From positions 116,666,458 through 116,730,457 of the forward strand of contig NC_092806.1 of the NCBI RefSeq assembly GCF_040954645.1: DNA of 64,000 nt, read 5' to 3'. Source of the stretch: Diabrotica undecimpunctata (lineage: Eukaryota > Arthropoda > Insecta > Coleoptera > Chrysomelidae). The notes beneath the pieces are model-generated. The model had not been told where the DNA came from. It did no database searches and worked only from the letters and a program-made list of their open reading frames with translations. Shown here one piece after another: positions 20,190-30,379 of this stretch. Position numbers and translations under genes: made by a program. How positions within the stretch are numbered: position 1 is the first letter of the stretch; the number at the start of each line of letters is the position of its first letter.

Positions 20190-20306
20190 AAAAACTATAT
20201 AACCACTTGAGTTAAGAACGTGAAATTTAAATTTTGACCAAGATTAATACAACATGTGGTTAATACTTACTAGGTATACATGTTTAAAGATATTTAGTAC
20301 ACGCGT

Positions 20307-21524
20307 CCTGATCAAATTCCAGTTGAACTGTTAAAAGCCTTAGGTGACGATAATATAAAGAGACTCACCCGAATTCTCAACCACATATATGTAGAGGGCA
20401 ACATCCTGGAAGAATGGCTTAAATCGATATTTTTACCTCTAACCAAAAAACAACAATCCCAAATCATGTAATGACTATAGATTGATAAGCCTAATGTGCC
20501 ACCCTTTAAAGATTCTCTTGTTATATTCTCTATTAAGGCTATATACTGGAACCAGAAAGCCGTAGTAAAGGTGAACTATATAGAAACAAATAATATACCG
20601 ATTGCGAGAGGGGTTAGGCAAGGATGCGTCTTGTCTCCGACGCTTTTCAACGTGTACTCACAGGTCATATTCAGAAAAGCCTTATGGAAAAAAAAGAGGG
20701 AATAAAAATTGGTGGAGAAATCATAAACACCATGAGATTTGCAGGTGACACGGTAATTATGGCTGAGAGTATAGAAGAACTACAAACTTTACTAGATGCA
20801 ATAAATAGTGAATGCATTCAAATGGGACTTGACATCAACACAGATAAGACCAAATTTATGATAGTATCAAGGAGTCCAATAAATAATGAACAACTAATTC
20901 TTGGTGGACAGCAAATAGAGAGAGTGACAAAATATAAATATCTGGGAGCTTACATCAACACAGAATTAGATCCAGACCAAGAGGTCCGGGTACGAATAGA
21001 AATGGCAAGGGCAGCGTTCTTAAAATTCAAGCAATTGTTCTGTGACAAAAATCTGAATGCTGCGCTGAGACTGAGGTTTGTTGAATGTTACATCTGGTCG
21101 CAACTATTGTACGGGGTAAAAACATGGACACTAAAAGCGCAAATAGTTAAGAAGATTGAAGCCTTTGAACTTTGGATATACCGGAGAATGTTGAGAATTC
21201 CATGGACTGCCAGGGTCACCAATGAGGAAGTGCTGAGAAGGATGGGTCGAGACAAAAAATTGTTGAGAACGATAAAAGTGCGCATGACTGCATACCTTGA
21301 ACACATACTGAGAAATAATAAATATAGTCTTCTGCAGGTCATCATGCAGGGTAGAGTCGATGGCAAAAAGGGAATAGGTAGAAAGAGGAAGTCATGGCTG
21401 CGAAATATTCGAGACTGGACAAACATGACTGTAGACGAATTATTCCACGTTGCAAAAGACAGAGAAGCTTTTAAAAATGTGGTCGCCAACCTCCGTTAAT
21501 GGGGACGGCATAGGAAGAAGAAGA
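20307..21524 (+). mobile_element. 5'-truncated LINE with 11-bp TSD
   Basis: Perfect direct repeats AGTACACGCGT at 20296-20306 and 21525-21535 bound the copy. The 3' end is a (GAA)n tail after the RT stop codon. The 5' part (20307-20460) encodes RPDQIPVELLKALGDDNIKR and NHIYVEGNILEEWLKSIFLP. The sequence then jumps to the region just before RT motif B, so about 100 residues, including motif A, are deleted. Confidence 0.9.
20624..21499 (+). CDS. LINE reverse transcriptase C-terminal ORF (291 codons, remnant)
   Basis: This is an open remnant of LINE ORF2, probably not a functional gene. Motif B (ARGVRQGCVLSPTLFN) lies just upstream at about 20605-20660 in the overlapping frame, so a frameshift near 20690 precedes it. 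Inside: motif C as MRFAGDTVIMAES (usual YADD changed to FAGD, losing one catalytic Asp), INTDKTKFMIVSR, KYKYLGAYI, YGVKTWTLKAQIVKKIEAFE, RRMLRIPWTARVTNEEVL, GKKGIGRKRKSWLRNIRDW and a final REAFKNVVANLR-stop. The C-terminal half is unusually intact. The motif C change and missing motif A preclude activity. Confidence 0.82.
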   Translation: MRLVSDAFQRVLTGHIQKSLMEKKEGIKIGGEIINTMRFAGDTVIMAESIEELQTLLDAINSECIQMGLDINTDKTKFMIVSRSPINNEQLILGGQQIERVTKYKYLGAYINTELDPDQEVRVRIEMARAAFLKFKQLFCDKNLNAALRLRFVECYIWSQLLYGVKTWTLKAQIVKKIEAFELWIYRRMLRIPWTARVTNEEVLRRMGRDKKLLRTIKVRMTAYLEHILRNNKYSLLQVIMQGRVDGKKGIGRKRKSWLRNIRDWTNMTVDELFHVAKDREAFKNVVANLR

Positions 21525-21535
21525 AGTACACGCGT

Positions 21536-22439
21536 ACTAAATTATGTAATTATTTCCAAATCGAAGGACCATCCACTGGCGTGTAAATTAGACCACAAGC
21601 AGTTTAAACCATACGTAATTTAATGATTGAATGTTACTACAACTAAGTTAATATCTAGCCAAAGTTTCAGCGCAAAGTTTTTATTGAAACTGCCGATCAC
21701 TGTCCACCTTACACTAGTCCGCGACACACTACACGAGCACTGATACAGATTAAAATGTTACTAATAATTATCACTTCAACTATGGATGTTCTCTTCAATA
21801 ATAATATATTTGATTAAAAATAAGCTTTTAGCTTTTAACTATAAGCTATGTAACAATAACTATTATTAACTAAGCGGCAGTTGAAATTCTGAGAGAATTT
21901 TAACTGCCAAGAATACGCGTTTGCGATACTAACTGATATGTTACACTAAATGCCACGTGTGAGTTATACAAACTATAACCAAGGAATACGTCGATCCACT
22001 TTCTCGAATACTACAATTTTACTGAATACTTAAAATTCTGATTGCAATGGCTGACTATTGCCAAGGCGTTTGCAAGGGACAACTTCGAAATTTCTATACA
22101 GAAGTAGTTAAAAACCACGTTTTGAATTCTTTCTAACAGGAAAATTTTGGGAATTGGTCAGAGAAAGTTAATCTGTGGTAAAAATATCTTTTGAATACAT
22201 TTATCGGCTTTCATGAGAATTTGCTGGAGAATTTACCTCGGTAGATTTTAAGACGTATAAGTTAATTTCTAACAGTGGCGTAGCAACACTTGGACACATT
22301 TCTTACAGAAATTTATCCAATAGTAGTTCACGGTTAAGATAAGGAAGTTACAATATCTGAGTAATATGATCAGAGGAGATAAGTAGGTATTTGTTATTTT
22401 AGATTATTATATTGCAGATTATTGCAGATTATTATAATG
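21536..22439. other. No recognisable coding feature
   Basis: About 0.9 kb with no protein similarity; contains only the small hairpin at 21876-21908. Confidence 0.5.
21876..21908. repeat. 33-bp hairpin
   Basis: GGCAGTTGAAATTCT, loop GAG, AGAATTTTAACTGCC: 15-bp arms with one mismatch. Confidence 0.85.
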
Positions 22440-22590
22440 CAAATTACAAGGAGATAATTATAGGGAGAGGCGACATTTCCTGGTTAAACAATCTAAGAAA
22501 GTTCTATAAATTTAGTTCCGTAAAACCATTCAGATGCAGTGTCAGAAGTATAAGTGGCTAGATGATTACCAATTTCCTTATGGAATACCT
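22440..22590 (+). pseudogene. LINE ORF2 C-terminal tail fragment
   Basis: The plus strand reads RGDISWLNNLRKFYKFSSVK, PFRCSVRSISG-stop-MITNFL. This corresponds to the GRGRR-SWL-NLR-W...SS-ELFR-AV-K...MI-NLR ending of a LINE family whose last codons also form the 70-bp insert at 3924. About 45 codons remain, with one stop. Confidence 0.6.
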
Positions 22591-22599
22591 AAATATTTC

Positions 22600-23440
22600 C
22601 ATCATAATATTATAGAGCCAAAGGCAGATATGAATACAAGGCACTGAACAGTAACAATAAAAATAAATATCATTTTAGTACTCACAACAATGCGAGTGAA
22701 AATATACAAAATTGCTTCTATCTACAAAAAATTTACTACGGCGTATATCTAATAATTATTCTACATTCATAATAATCGTATTTATTTCAGGTTAAATGCT
22801 TTTTTAGGAAAAATTCATTAACAATATCAAACCCAAAATCTGTTCTGTATTTGCGAAAGCCCTCATCGTGAGTAAAGCTACACTGGAAATGAACGAACCC
22901 AAGCGTTCGTTCGCGTGGTTTGACAATAAATAAAAACAGAATTGATTACGCTGATTGCCTCGCGAACTACGTTTAACATAAATAAAACGAACAACGCGAG
23001 AGCAATTTTAATCGGGCCTTCTATGGAAGATAATTACTGTACAGAGTTTTCCGATTCTCTCTCTGTGTTGCCCTTCCATGTACTGTACTGTGGTGATTTA
23101 TAATAACACAAAAAATAGAATAGAGTGTTGGCGAAAAACAATGCGGAAAAATTACAAAAAAATGTTACCTATTTACTCCGTATTATATCTTCAGGTAAAA
23201 ACATGACCTAATGTGTGATTAAATAAAATAGAAACAATATTATCCTTTTAAAGTTATTTGCTTTTGGCATTTTATTTTTCTAATTATTATTTATATATTA
23301 TAATAGATATATTATATCTTCCAGTTTGGTTTTTCGTGTTATGCATTTATTTTCTATAAGTCGTTGTCCTCAGATCTCTTTTTCTCTCGAGATTTATTTA
23401 TTGTTCTCCATATTTTCCTGTTCTGATTTGACAATAACTA
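22600..23440. other. No recognisable feature
   Basis: A CpG-containing, less AT-rich stretch at about 22860-23100 (with cgttcgttcgcgtgg and cgaacaacgcgagag) may be older single-copy DNA; I recognise no gene in it. Confidence 0.4.
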
Positions 23441-23448
23441 TTTTAATG

Positions 23449-23560
23449 GGAATAAGTTACAACTGAAGGTAAAAATAAGTTTCTTAATTTTCACTTCGGA
23501 AATCGTTTTCCAAATACACATTAACATTAACAAACAAATTAAACAAATTTTGTTTTTTGT
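23449..23560 (-). repeat. Single arm of the foldback family at 19220
   Basis: The plus strand AATGGGAATAAGTTACAACT then TTTTCACTTCGGAAATCGTT then AACAAATTAAACAAATTTTG follows the left arm of 19220-19532 block by block with about 20 percent divergence. No opposite arm is present. Confidence 0.75.
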
Positions 23561-24185
23561 TACTTGGTAAAAAATTCTTCTAATAATTTAATTTTATCTG
23601 ATTCATTTATATTGCAAATTAAGACATATGTTACATATTTTATAGTAGACGACTTTAAAATGGTATTACCAATGTTGCTGAGTTGCGTTCCTGGGATAAC
23701 TTCATTGTAAGATAGTTTATTTGATTAAATGAAATCAACTTTAACTGGAGAATATCCGTCAGAAAAAAATCGTAGCATGTAATTCGTCTTTAAAAAAAAA
23801 ACAACCATATGCTATGATGGCACTAAAATTCTCCTGTAACAAAACCACGAAAAAACCTCATAATACTATCCCGACATAGTAAGTATTTGTCTTATACATT
23901 TAGTTTACTATCAATAAACATCAAATTCTGATTTTATATGTTTGTTTTTTAAAAAACATAAACGATGCATCCTCGATATGTTACTAACTTGGTAACAGTG
24001 GTATTTTCTTTTTATTAACTTCCTCTTTTAATATGGGTAACCATATCCTACTACATTCTGTCGAGTAATTTGCGAAACAATTAATCTCATTTAGCATAAT
24101 TAGACCCGCTTCTTTGATTTTTCTCTTTTTACCATCTGTTTCTTTTAGAAATATACTTGAATCATTACATTGATATGTTCATTTT
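23561..24185. other. No recognisable feature
   Basis: AT-rich DNA 3' of the Penelope RT. This is where its GIY-YIG endonuclease would be expected, but no GIY-YIG motif is visible, so the copy is truncated or deleted here. Confidence 0.5.
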
Positions 24186-24189
24186 CTCA

Positions 24190-25440
24190 TGCGTATTTAC
24201 ACATTTGAGATCCATCAAATTTTCTGTTTTTAATATAAGATTGATGCTGAATTTACTTCCTATCTTGATAAGTTTATCTGATAAGCCTTTTATGTATGGT
24301 ATTGTAATTTTCGTCGTATTATTCCTTGTGTATGCTATAGAATCTCGTTCTTAGTTGTTCTGTTCTAGTCGGTCGATTGTTGAAAATTCCTTATTTATAA
24401 ACGATAAAGGATAATCATTTTTTATTAGAACTTTATTAGAATTTTCGTTAGAACAAGTAATTTTGGCTCTGTCGTATAAGGATTTAATGATTTTCTTTTT
24501 AATATTGATATTCTGATTTGATTTGTAATTTATATATCTGTTGGTGTGTGTTGGTTTTCTATACACCTGAATCTCATATCCAGTATAGTTCTTAGAGATT
24601 AAAACATCCAGAAAAGGTAGTGTGTTAATATATTCCTTTTCCATGGTAAATGTTTTGTCTCTTCTTTACAGTTTATGTCATCCAGGAAAGTGTAGTACAC
24701 CTCTAATCCATAAGGCCATATTGATAATACATCATCTACATATCTTCACCATACTGTGGGTTTTAAATTTTGTTTAGAAATAATATTTGTTTTAAAATCT
24801 TCCATAAATATATCGGCTAATAATGGAGATAAACTAGAACCCATTGTTGAACCAAAATTTTGTTTATAAAATTCATTATTTAGTTGAACCCTATGTATTA
24901 TCAGTACATAATGTCAATAAATCAATTATAGCTGATATATTTAGTCGTGTTCTAGTTGCCAATGTATAATCACTCTCTAATTTTGTCTTGATTGTATTCA
25001 AAGTCTTATCTAATGGCACGTTTGTAAATGAACTATTAATGTCAAAACTTACTAAAATATTATTTGAATTAAATTCAATATTTAGTAATATATTTAAAAA
25101 ATGTTGTGTATTTTTTATAATAAATACACAACATTTAAAATGCCACAAAAAATAGCTTTAGAACAATACGATTTGACAAGTTTCACATTTATTTCTTTAC
25201 TTGTTTTTTTTGTCCAATTAGGGTATTGATTATTTTCGAATACTTACCTATAGAAGCTTTTTTTATCTGGTACTTTTGCTTATACATTTAAAATAGACAG
25301 TTTTTGCTATACTTTTACAAAATTAAAACCATATACATTTTTTAATTGTTTACTTTATAAAATTTCCTTACCCTCTTCTTGTTTCCTTAAAACATCTAAT
25401 TTATTTTTCTTAAAGTGTATACATTAGAACAGAATCAACG
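24190..25440 (-). pseudogene. Penelope-like element reverse transcriptase
   Basis: PLE RTs are telomerase-related, distinct from LINE RTs. Minus-strand blocks in order: a Lys-rich N-terminal remnant (about 25440-25170), motif A in NNILVSFDINSSFTNVPLDK, the LLTLCTDNT helix, motif B region FGSTMGSSLSPLLADIFME (two frames), motif C in RYVDDVLSIWP (about 24755-24720), then LPFLDVLISKNYTGYEIQVY and RKPTHTNRYINYKSN. After one stop comes ITIPYIKGLSDKLIKIGSKF, the linker before the endonuclease. Motif C DD is intact, but stops at 24893 and 24353 and several shifts break the gene. No endonuclease follows. A second PLE piece at 28395 has the opposite orientation, so it is a separate insertion. Confidence 0.88.
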
Positions 25441-26774
25441 TCCTCCTAGTAGAAACTCTCCCTGTTCGGTTAACTCAAACTTCCGATTGAACCATTGCAT
25501 TAAATACTGCAAGTATAATTAGTGAAAAGTACCTTTAGATTTTAACGAAGAAGAATTCTATCCAATCAACTATAACTTCACCATAATTGAATTAAATGAT
25601 GCCCTAACTTCAACAAAAAAATACAGCTCCACGGGCTGATAATACACCGGCTATCTTTATACAAAAATTAACGCAAAAACTATTTGCTAACTTTGTATAA
25701 TTACATATGAGCAAATAATATATTTCCCAGTAGTTGGCATAAAGCAAAAATAATTTCTTTACTAAAACTAGATAAACCTAGAACAAAATCGGACTCATAT
25801 AGCCCAATATTCATAAAGCCGTAGACTACTCTGTTACCTTGAGTATAATAAGCTACAAGCTCCTGAACAAAGTGGTGTCTGTCAACACTATCGATAAAAT
25901 CAAATTCACTTTAAATCTGAAATCATTTAAGGATTTGGTAACCAACAATCAAACATCGCAGTGTTTATCGACATCACTAAAGCATATGGTACGGTATGAA
26001 GACATAATATTCTTGAAAATCTAAAACACAGTTTAAAAGGTAACATATTATATTTCATAAAACATTTTATTAGCAAAATAATGTATAGTGTTCGTCTACA
26101 TAACGATACATCTTCTAAAGGGTAGCAAAAGAATGGAATTCCACAAGGCTCAACGATAAGTTCAACATTATTTTTAATAGCTATTCAATACATACTAAAA
26201 AATAATTCCCAAGTAGTTAAAGGGAGATTATACGCAGACTACTTGGTACTTTATCCAAAGGGAAAAATAGCCTATCAGTTTAGAAACACATACAGCATGC
26301 TTAAATAATTTAGAGAATTGTTCCAAGTTAAACGAATTAACATTTTCTTAGTCTAAAACAAACTAAAACGAATTGCATGTTCTTTACAAGAAAACATAAT
26401 CTACCGACATCGAGACTGTGCCTTACTGGAAGATCCTTGAATTTTGTAGACGAAGTTTTAGGAATGATTTTCTACAAAAGACTTACATGGGAAAATCATG
26501 TTTAATATATAAAAAGAAATTGTCAAACTGGTTTGAATTTATTAATAACAATAGCCAGCTACAGTTTGGGGAGCAACTTCTAGATCATTATTCAACCTAT
26601 GAAAAACACTAATCAGTACAAAAATCGATTATTACTTTATTATGTATAATCAGCTAGCCAAAGAATTATAAAGTAAATAGAAAGAAGTCAAAATACCCCA
26701 TTGAGAATTATTGTTACAGAAGCTTTTCGAATACCATGTGTAGAAAGTATTCAATGTCTAACAGGAGAGTTACC

Positions 26775-27928
26775 ATCATCATCATCATTCTGGCTTTACA
26801 ACTCCGCGTGGATTCTCCTCAAGAATTTCTCTCCAGTCGTCCCTATCCATCGCCTTTCTCCGCCAAGCACGTCTTCCCATATTTCCTCATGTATTCATCG
26901 ATGTTATTAAGGAACCCTGTTCTGGATCTTCATCTTCTTCTCTGACCAATGGGTCTATTAATGAGCGCTTTTCTAGCTGGGTCATTTTGTTCCATCCGCA
27001 TTACATGTCCTATCCACCTCAGATGTCCTATTTTAATATGTTTTACGATATCAGGTTCCTGGTATATTCTATAAAGTTCGAAGTTCTATCGTGTTCTCCA
27101 CACTCCATTGCCAGTCACTGCTCCATAGATTCGCCTTAGTACTTTTCTTTCGAAATATTCTAACATGTTTTCATAATTTTTTGTTAAAGTGAAAGTCTCT
27201 GAACCATATGTTAGGACTGGGCGTATTATTGTTTTGTAGAGTTTTATTTTTGTATTTCTCGATATAATTGTGGATTTAAGGAGAAGATTGAGCCCAAAAT
27301 AGCATCTGTTGGCCGTGAAAATTCTGAGGTTTATCTCTGCGGTAATATTATTTTCAGTGTTAAAGAGCGCTCCCAGGTATACAAATTCGTTCACTGCTTC
27401 GATGACTTCATTTTCTGTCACGAGTGGTCGTAGGATTTGTGGTTGCGTACTTATTTTCGTATACTTCGTTTTGTTGGTTTTTGTTATTCATCCCATTTTT
27501 GTGGCTGATTCTTTTTATACTACATACGCCTCTCGTTCAGCGTTTTCCGCTCTCCCAACAATATTGATATCATCAGCATAGACCAGGATTTGCACTGATT
27601 TATTATATATTAAACCAGTAGTTGTGATTTGTGACATACGTATTACTTTTTCCAGAGCCAAATTGAAGAGTATACAGGAGAGTGGGTCTCCCTGGTGCAG
27701 CCCATTAATTGGTTAAAAAGGTTCAGACAGTTCCCCCCTGAATTCGTACTCTACATTAAATTTTTCAAAAGTTAGTTTTGGTAAATTTACCAAATGATTT
27801 GGTATTCCTAGCTCTTTCATTGCTTTGAACATTTCTGTTCTAGTCACAGAGTCGTAGGCTGCTTTGTAGTCTATAAATATGTGATGAGTATCAATGCCAT
27901 ATTCCAGTGTTTTTTCCAAAATTTGTTT
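26775..27928 (-). mobile_element. 5'-truncated LINE with 13-bp TSD inside the I-like LINE
   Basis: Direct repeats CAGGAGAGTTACC at 26762-26774 and 27929-27941 flank the copy. The 3' terminus on the minus strand is (ATG)n (plus strand ATCATCATCATCATC), and the RT is truncated at its 5' side just before motif A. It is therefore younger than the LINE it interrupts. Confidence 0.92.
26790..27925 (-). pseudogene. LINE RT (motif A to C-terminus), frameshifted
   Basis: Minus-strand order: EKTLEYGIDTHHIFIDYKAA, YDSVTRTEMFKAMKELG (motif A, 27919-27713 open), then LKxQGDPLSCILFNLALEKV (motif B), LAYADDINIVGRAENAERDA (motif C intact, about 27590-27545), then an open 111-codon piece (27421-27086) with EAVNEFVYLGALFNTENNIT, YKTIIRPVLTYGSETFTLTK and FERKVLRRIYGAVTGNGVWR. 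The tail runs GHLRWIGHVMRMEQNDPARK then RRRRSRTGF to about 26790. Three or four frameshifts and few stops suggest recent decay. Confidence 0.88.
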
Positions 27929-28394
27929 CAGGAGAGTTACCGCTTCATTTAAAAAGAGTGTTTCTTAGTCTATCTTATATTACAACAGTTCTCTCAACTT
28001 TAAATAATCTTGTCATACATGACACTGAAACTAATCGTTTCATAGAACTCCTTGTCGACAAAAGTAAAAAATATTTCCGTCTATAAAAGAATTTGAAAAT
28101 ACCTAAATACGTTATTAATTCAATTACCATCAATCTTATTCTAAGATAATATTAAGACATTTCAGCTTGGACAATACCTATTCCATATATTAATCTTAGT
28201 CTGTCTGTTTTCAATAAAGATGAAACAAACCACACCAATAGACTTCAGTCTTTCCTCTCAATAATATCACATTATAAAGAGACTTTTTATATACCGACGC
28301 ATCCAAAACTGAAGACTTAGGAAGGCTTCTTAACTAGCCCTAAATTCTTAAATAACATATAAAAAAGAATGGAATTAAACCCCCTTTTAGAATA

Positions 28395-28770
28395 AACAAC
28401 AACTTAGGCAAATATATTAAAAACAACAGGAGCCAAAATAAAAAGCACTTACACAGTGGTGTATACAAACTTAAATGTGACGACTGCCCAAAAACTTACA
28501 TCGGTCATACTGGTAGAACTTTTAACAAACGTATAGCAGAACATAAAAGGGCTTTCAATAAAAAAAACAGATTCTACATACGCACTTCACCTTCTAGATC
28601 ATAAGCATTCTTTTAATGACGAATTTAAAAGTCTTCATCCAAAATAAACATCTTAAGCTATCTTTATTAGAATCTATGTAAATTACCAAATTAAAAAATA
28701 CAGACATAATTCTGAATGACCAACATGAGACAAACAATTCTCCCCCTCCCAACATATTCAGTTAAAGACT
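28395..28770 (+). pseudogene. Penelope-like element GIY-YIG endonuclease
   Basis: The plus strand reads RINNNLGKYIKNNRSQNKKH, then GVYKLKCDDCPKTYIGHTG then RTFNKRIAEHKRAF (about 28454-28560). This has every landmark of the PLE endonuclease: the GIY position (GVY), the PLE-specific CxxC, YIG, the catalytic Arg and EHK. After a frameshift comes TYALHLLDHKHSFND, and after another LKLSLLESM..ITKLKNTDI and ILNDQHETNNSP, the usual C-terminal end. In the living element it nicks DNA for priming. Two frameshifts and stops make it inactive. RT is absent upstream, where an I-like LINE relic abuts instead. Confidence 0.9.
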
Positions 28771-28798
28771 ATAAAATGTAAACACATATCAAAAATAG

Positions 28799-28838
28799 AT
28801 CACTTGAGAAACGCACTCTGCGAAACAGCTGTAGTGAT
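28799..28838 (+). ncRNA. Hammerhead-like remnant downstream of the Penelope endonuclease
   Basis: Plus strand: ATCAC (helix I), TTGAGAA (position of the CTGATGA core, degenerate), AC, GCA-CTC-TGC (helix II), GAA, ACAGCTGT (palindromic helix III), A, GTGAT (perfect helix I partner). The fold and its location just 3' of the PLE coding region match the hammerheads known in PLE terminal repeats, but the catalytic core differs from consensus, so cleavage is unlikely. Confidence 0.5.
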
Positions 28839-28849
28839 AAGATATTATA

Positions 28850-30375
28850 ATAAATTTTGTTGTAGTATTGAAAACAAAGATTTTAGTGTTTTATTGTTAT
28901 ATTTACCTTTCTCTCTAATACCAAACAAACAATTTCATGAAATCCAGCCATATCGTTTGGCATATAACGTTTATGAGTTCTTTAAATATTGTTATTCTGT
29001 ATGGGTGACTGATATTTACAATCCAATGTGCCCAAATCATGCGCAATGATTTGGTTAAGTATTTTGTAGAGTGTAGCGAAACACTGATTGTTTTGTCCAG
29101 TTATCATTTCAGTTTTCCCTCAGCTTCATTGCATATTTTAGGTAATTCTGATTGGGAAAAGCTCTAGTAATTTAATTCGAAGCGTAATAGAGTAGGTACG
29201 AGGCATTTACCAATTGGGGAAATGTTTATTACTGTCGATAATCATTTTTATGCGCGAACGTTTTAAAATGAACCTATTTTGTCTTATTTAAAATGTTATA
29301 TATGTGTTACACTAATAGCAGTGAATATTCATTTATTATCACTACAATTATTGTTAAGTTTAGTTTTACTTTTGTTATTTTTCACAAATTTAAAAACAAA
29401 ATACATACAGATTATAGGTTATTTTAAATGTTAATTTAATTTTTTATTAACTCAAAAATAAAACTGAATATTACTGGAGCCATTTCTTTTAAACAAAAGT
29501 AAAATAAAATTCTGAGAATTCAATAAAACGACAACAAATTATATATATATATATATTTCAGTATTATTTCAAACAACTTGTTCCTTTTGAAATTGGCTAA
29601 AACGGTTATACTATTTAAAATGTGTAGCACGATCGGCGGTAGTATTATTACTTAAATTAAATGTTTGTTCAGAAAAATGAATTTTTGTAAGAAAAGGTGC
29701 ATTTTTTTAATCTAAGGTTTAATTTGCCAAAGTCAAATTAAATTTTTTTTATGAAAAGTCGATGTATCGGAATCAGCTTTTTGTTTTGTTTTGTAATTAT
29801 TTTGAAAATCTTTTTTTCATCCCTTTCCTCATCAAATGTTGACAACCATCAACTTAATATCTTATGATACTCGTATAATTTTGCTGGCCTTAGTGATGTC
29901 GTACCATTGGTGTAAATTTCATAGCCAAGAGAACTTCTTTCGTCCGATGCCTTGTTTTTCTTCAATATTTCCTTGAACGATTTACTACAGAAAACTATAG
30001 TTATCGTGGAAACATATGGCCAAATTAGGCTACTCTTTCTCGCCTAATTGTGGTCAATAGTTCCTTAATTTTGTTTATTCTTTTCAACATTTGATTATTT
30101 GATACACTCTGGTTCCATGGTATTTTCAATAACCACAAGTACAACCACATTATAAAAGAATCCAGACGTGACATGCTTTTAGTTAGCTTTTAACTTTCAT
30201 GCCTTAACTCTGTACAACAGTACGTTACATTTAATAACATTTCATCGAGTCATTAGACTCAGGTGTTGCTTTCTGCGCATACGATGACCTATATAACATA
30301 CGAGTTATATTAACATTTGGTTTGATAATTTTTAGTTTGGTTTTATTTTTATTTCCAGGTTTTATTAATGTAGGT
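28850..30375. other. No recognisable feature
   Basis: AT-rich. An 81-codon open stretch at 28804-29049 overlaps the hammerhead-like remnant and resembles no family I know. A short (TA)n occurs at 29539-29557. Confidence 0.45.
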
Positions 30376-30379
30376 TTTT

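Larger units (their letters stand above)
25540..28345 (+). pseudogene. I-like LINE ORF2 relic, split by the LINE at 26775-27928
   Basis: The plus strand starts with EEEFYPINYNFTIIELNDALT and STKKYSSTG (the KNTAPG-like RT opening), NTPAIFIQKLTQKLFANFV and later NQTSQCLSTSLKHM (motif A region, decayed). Further on there is an ENLNNCSKLNEL-like segment and SFRNDFLQKTYMGKSCLIYK. After the inserted LINE the text resumes at 27942 (RVFLSLSYITTVLSTLNNLV) and reaches an RNase H opening, LYTDASKTED, near 28285-28320, where it stops. Most frames are broken. The target word CAGGAGAGTTACC occurs on both sides of the inner insertion, which shows these halves were once contiguous. Confidence 0.7.

Noticed and set aside
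21088..21489. 133-codon minus-strand open frame
   Set aside because: Antisense shadow of the LINE RT C-terminal ORF at 20624-21499.
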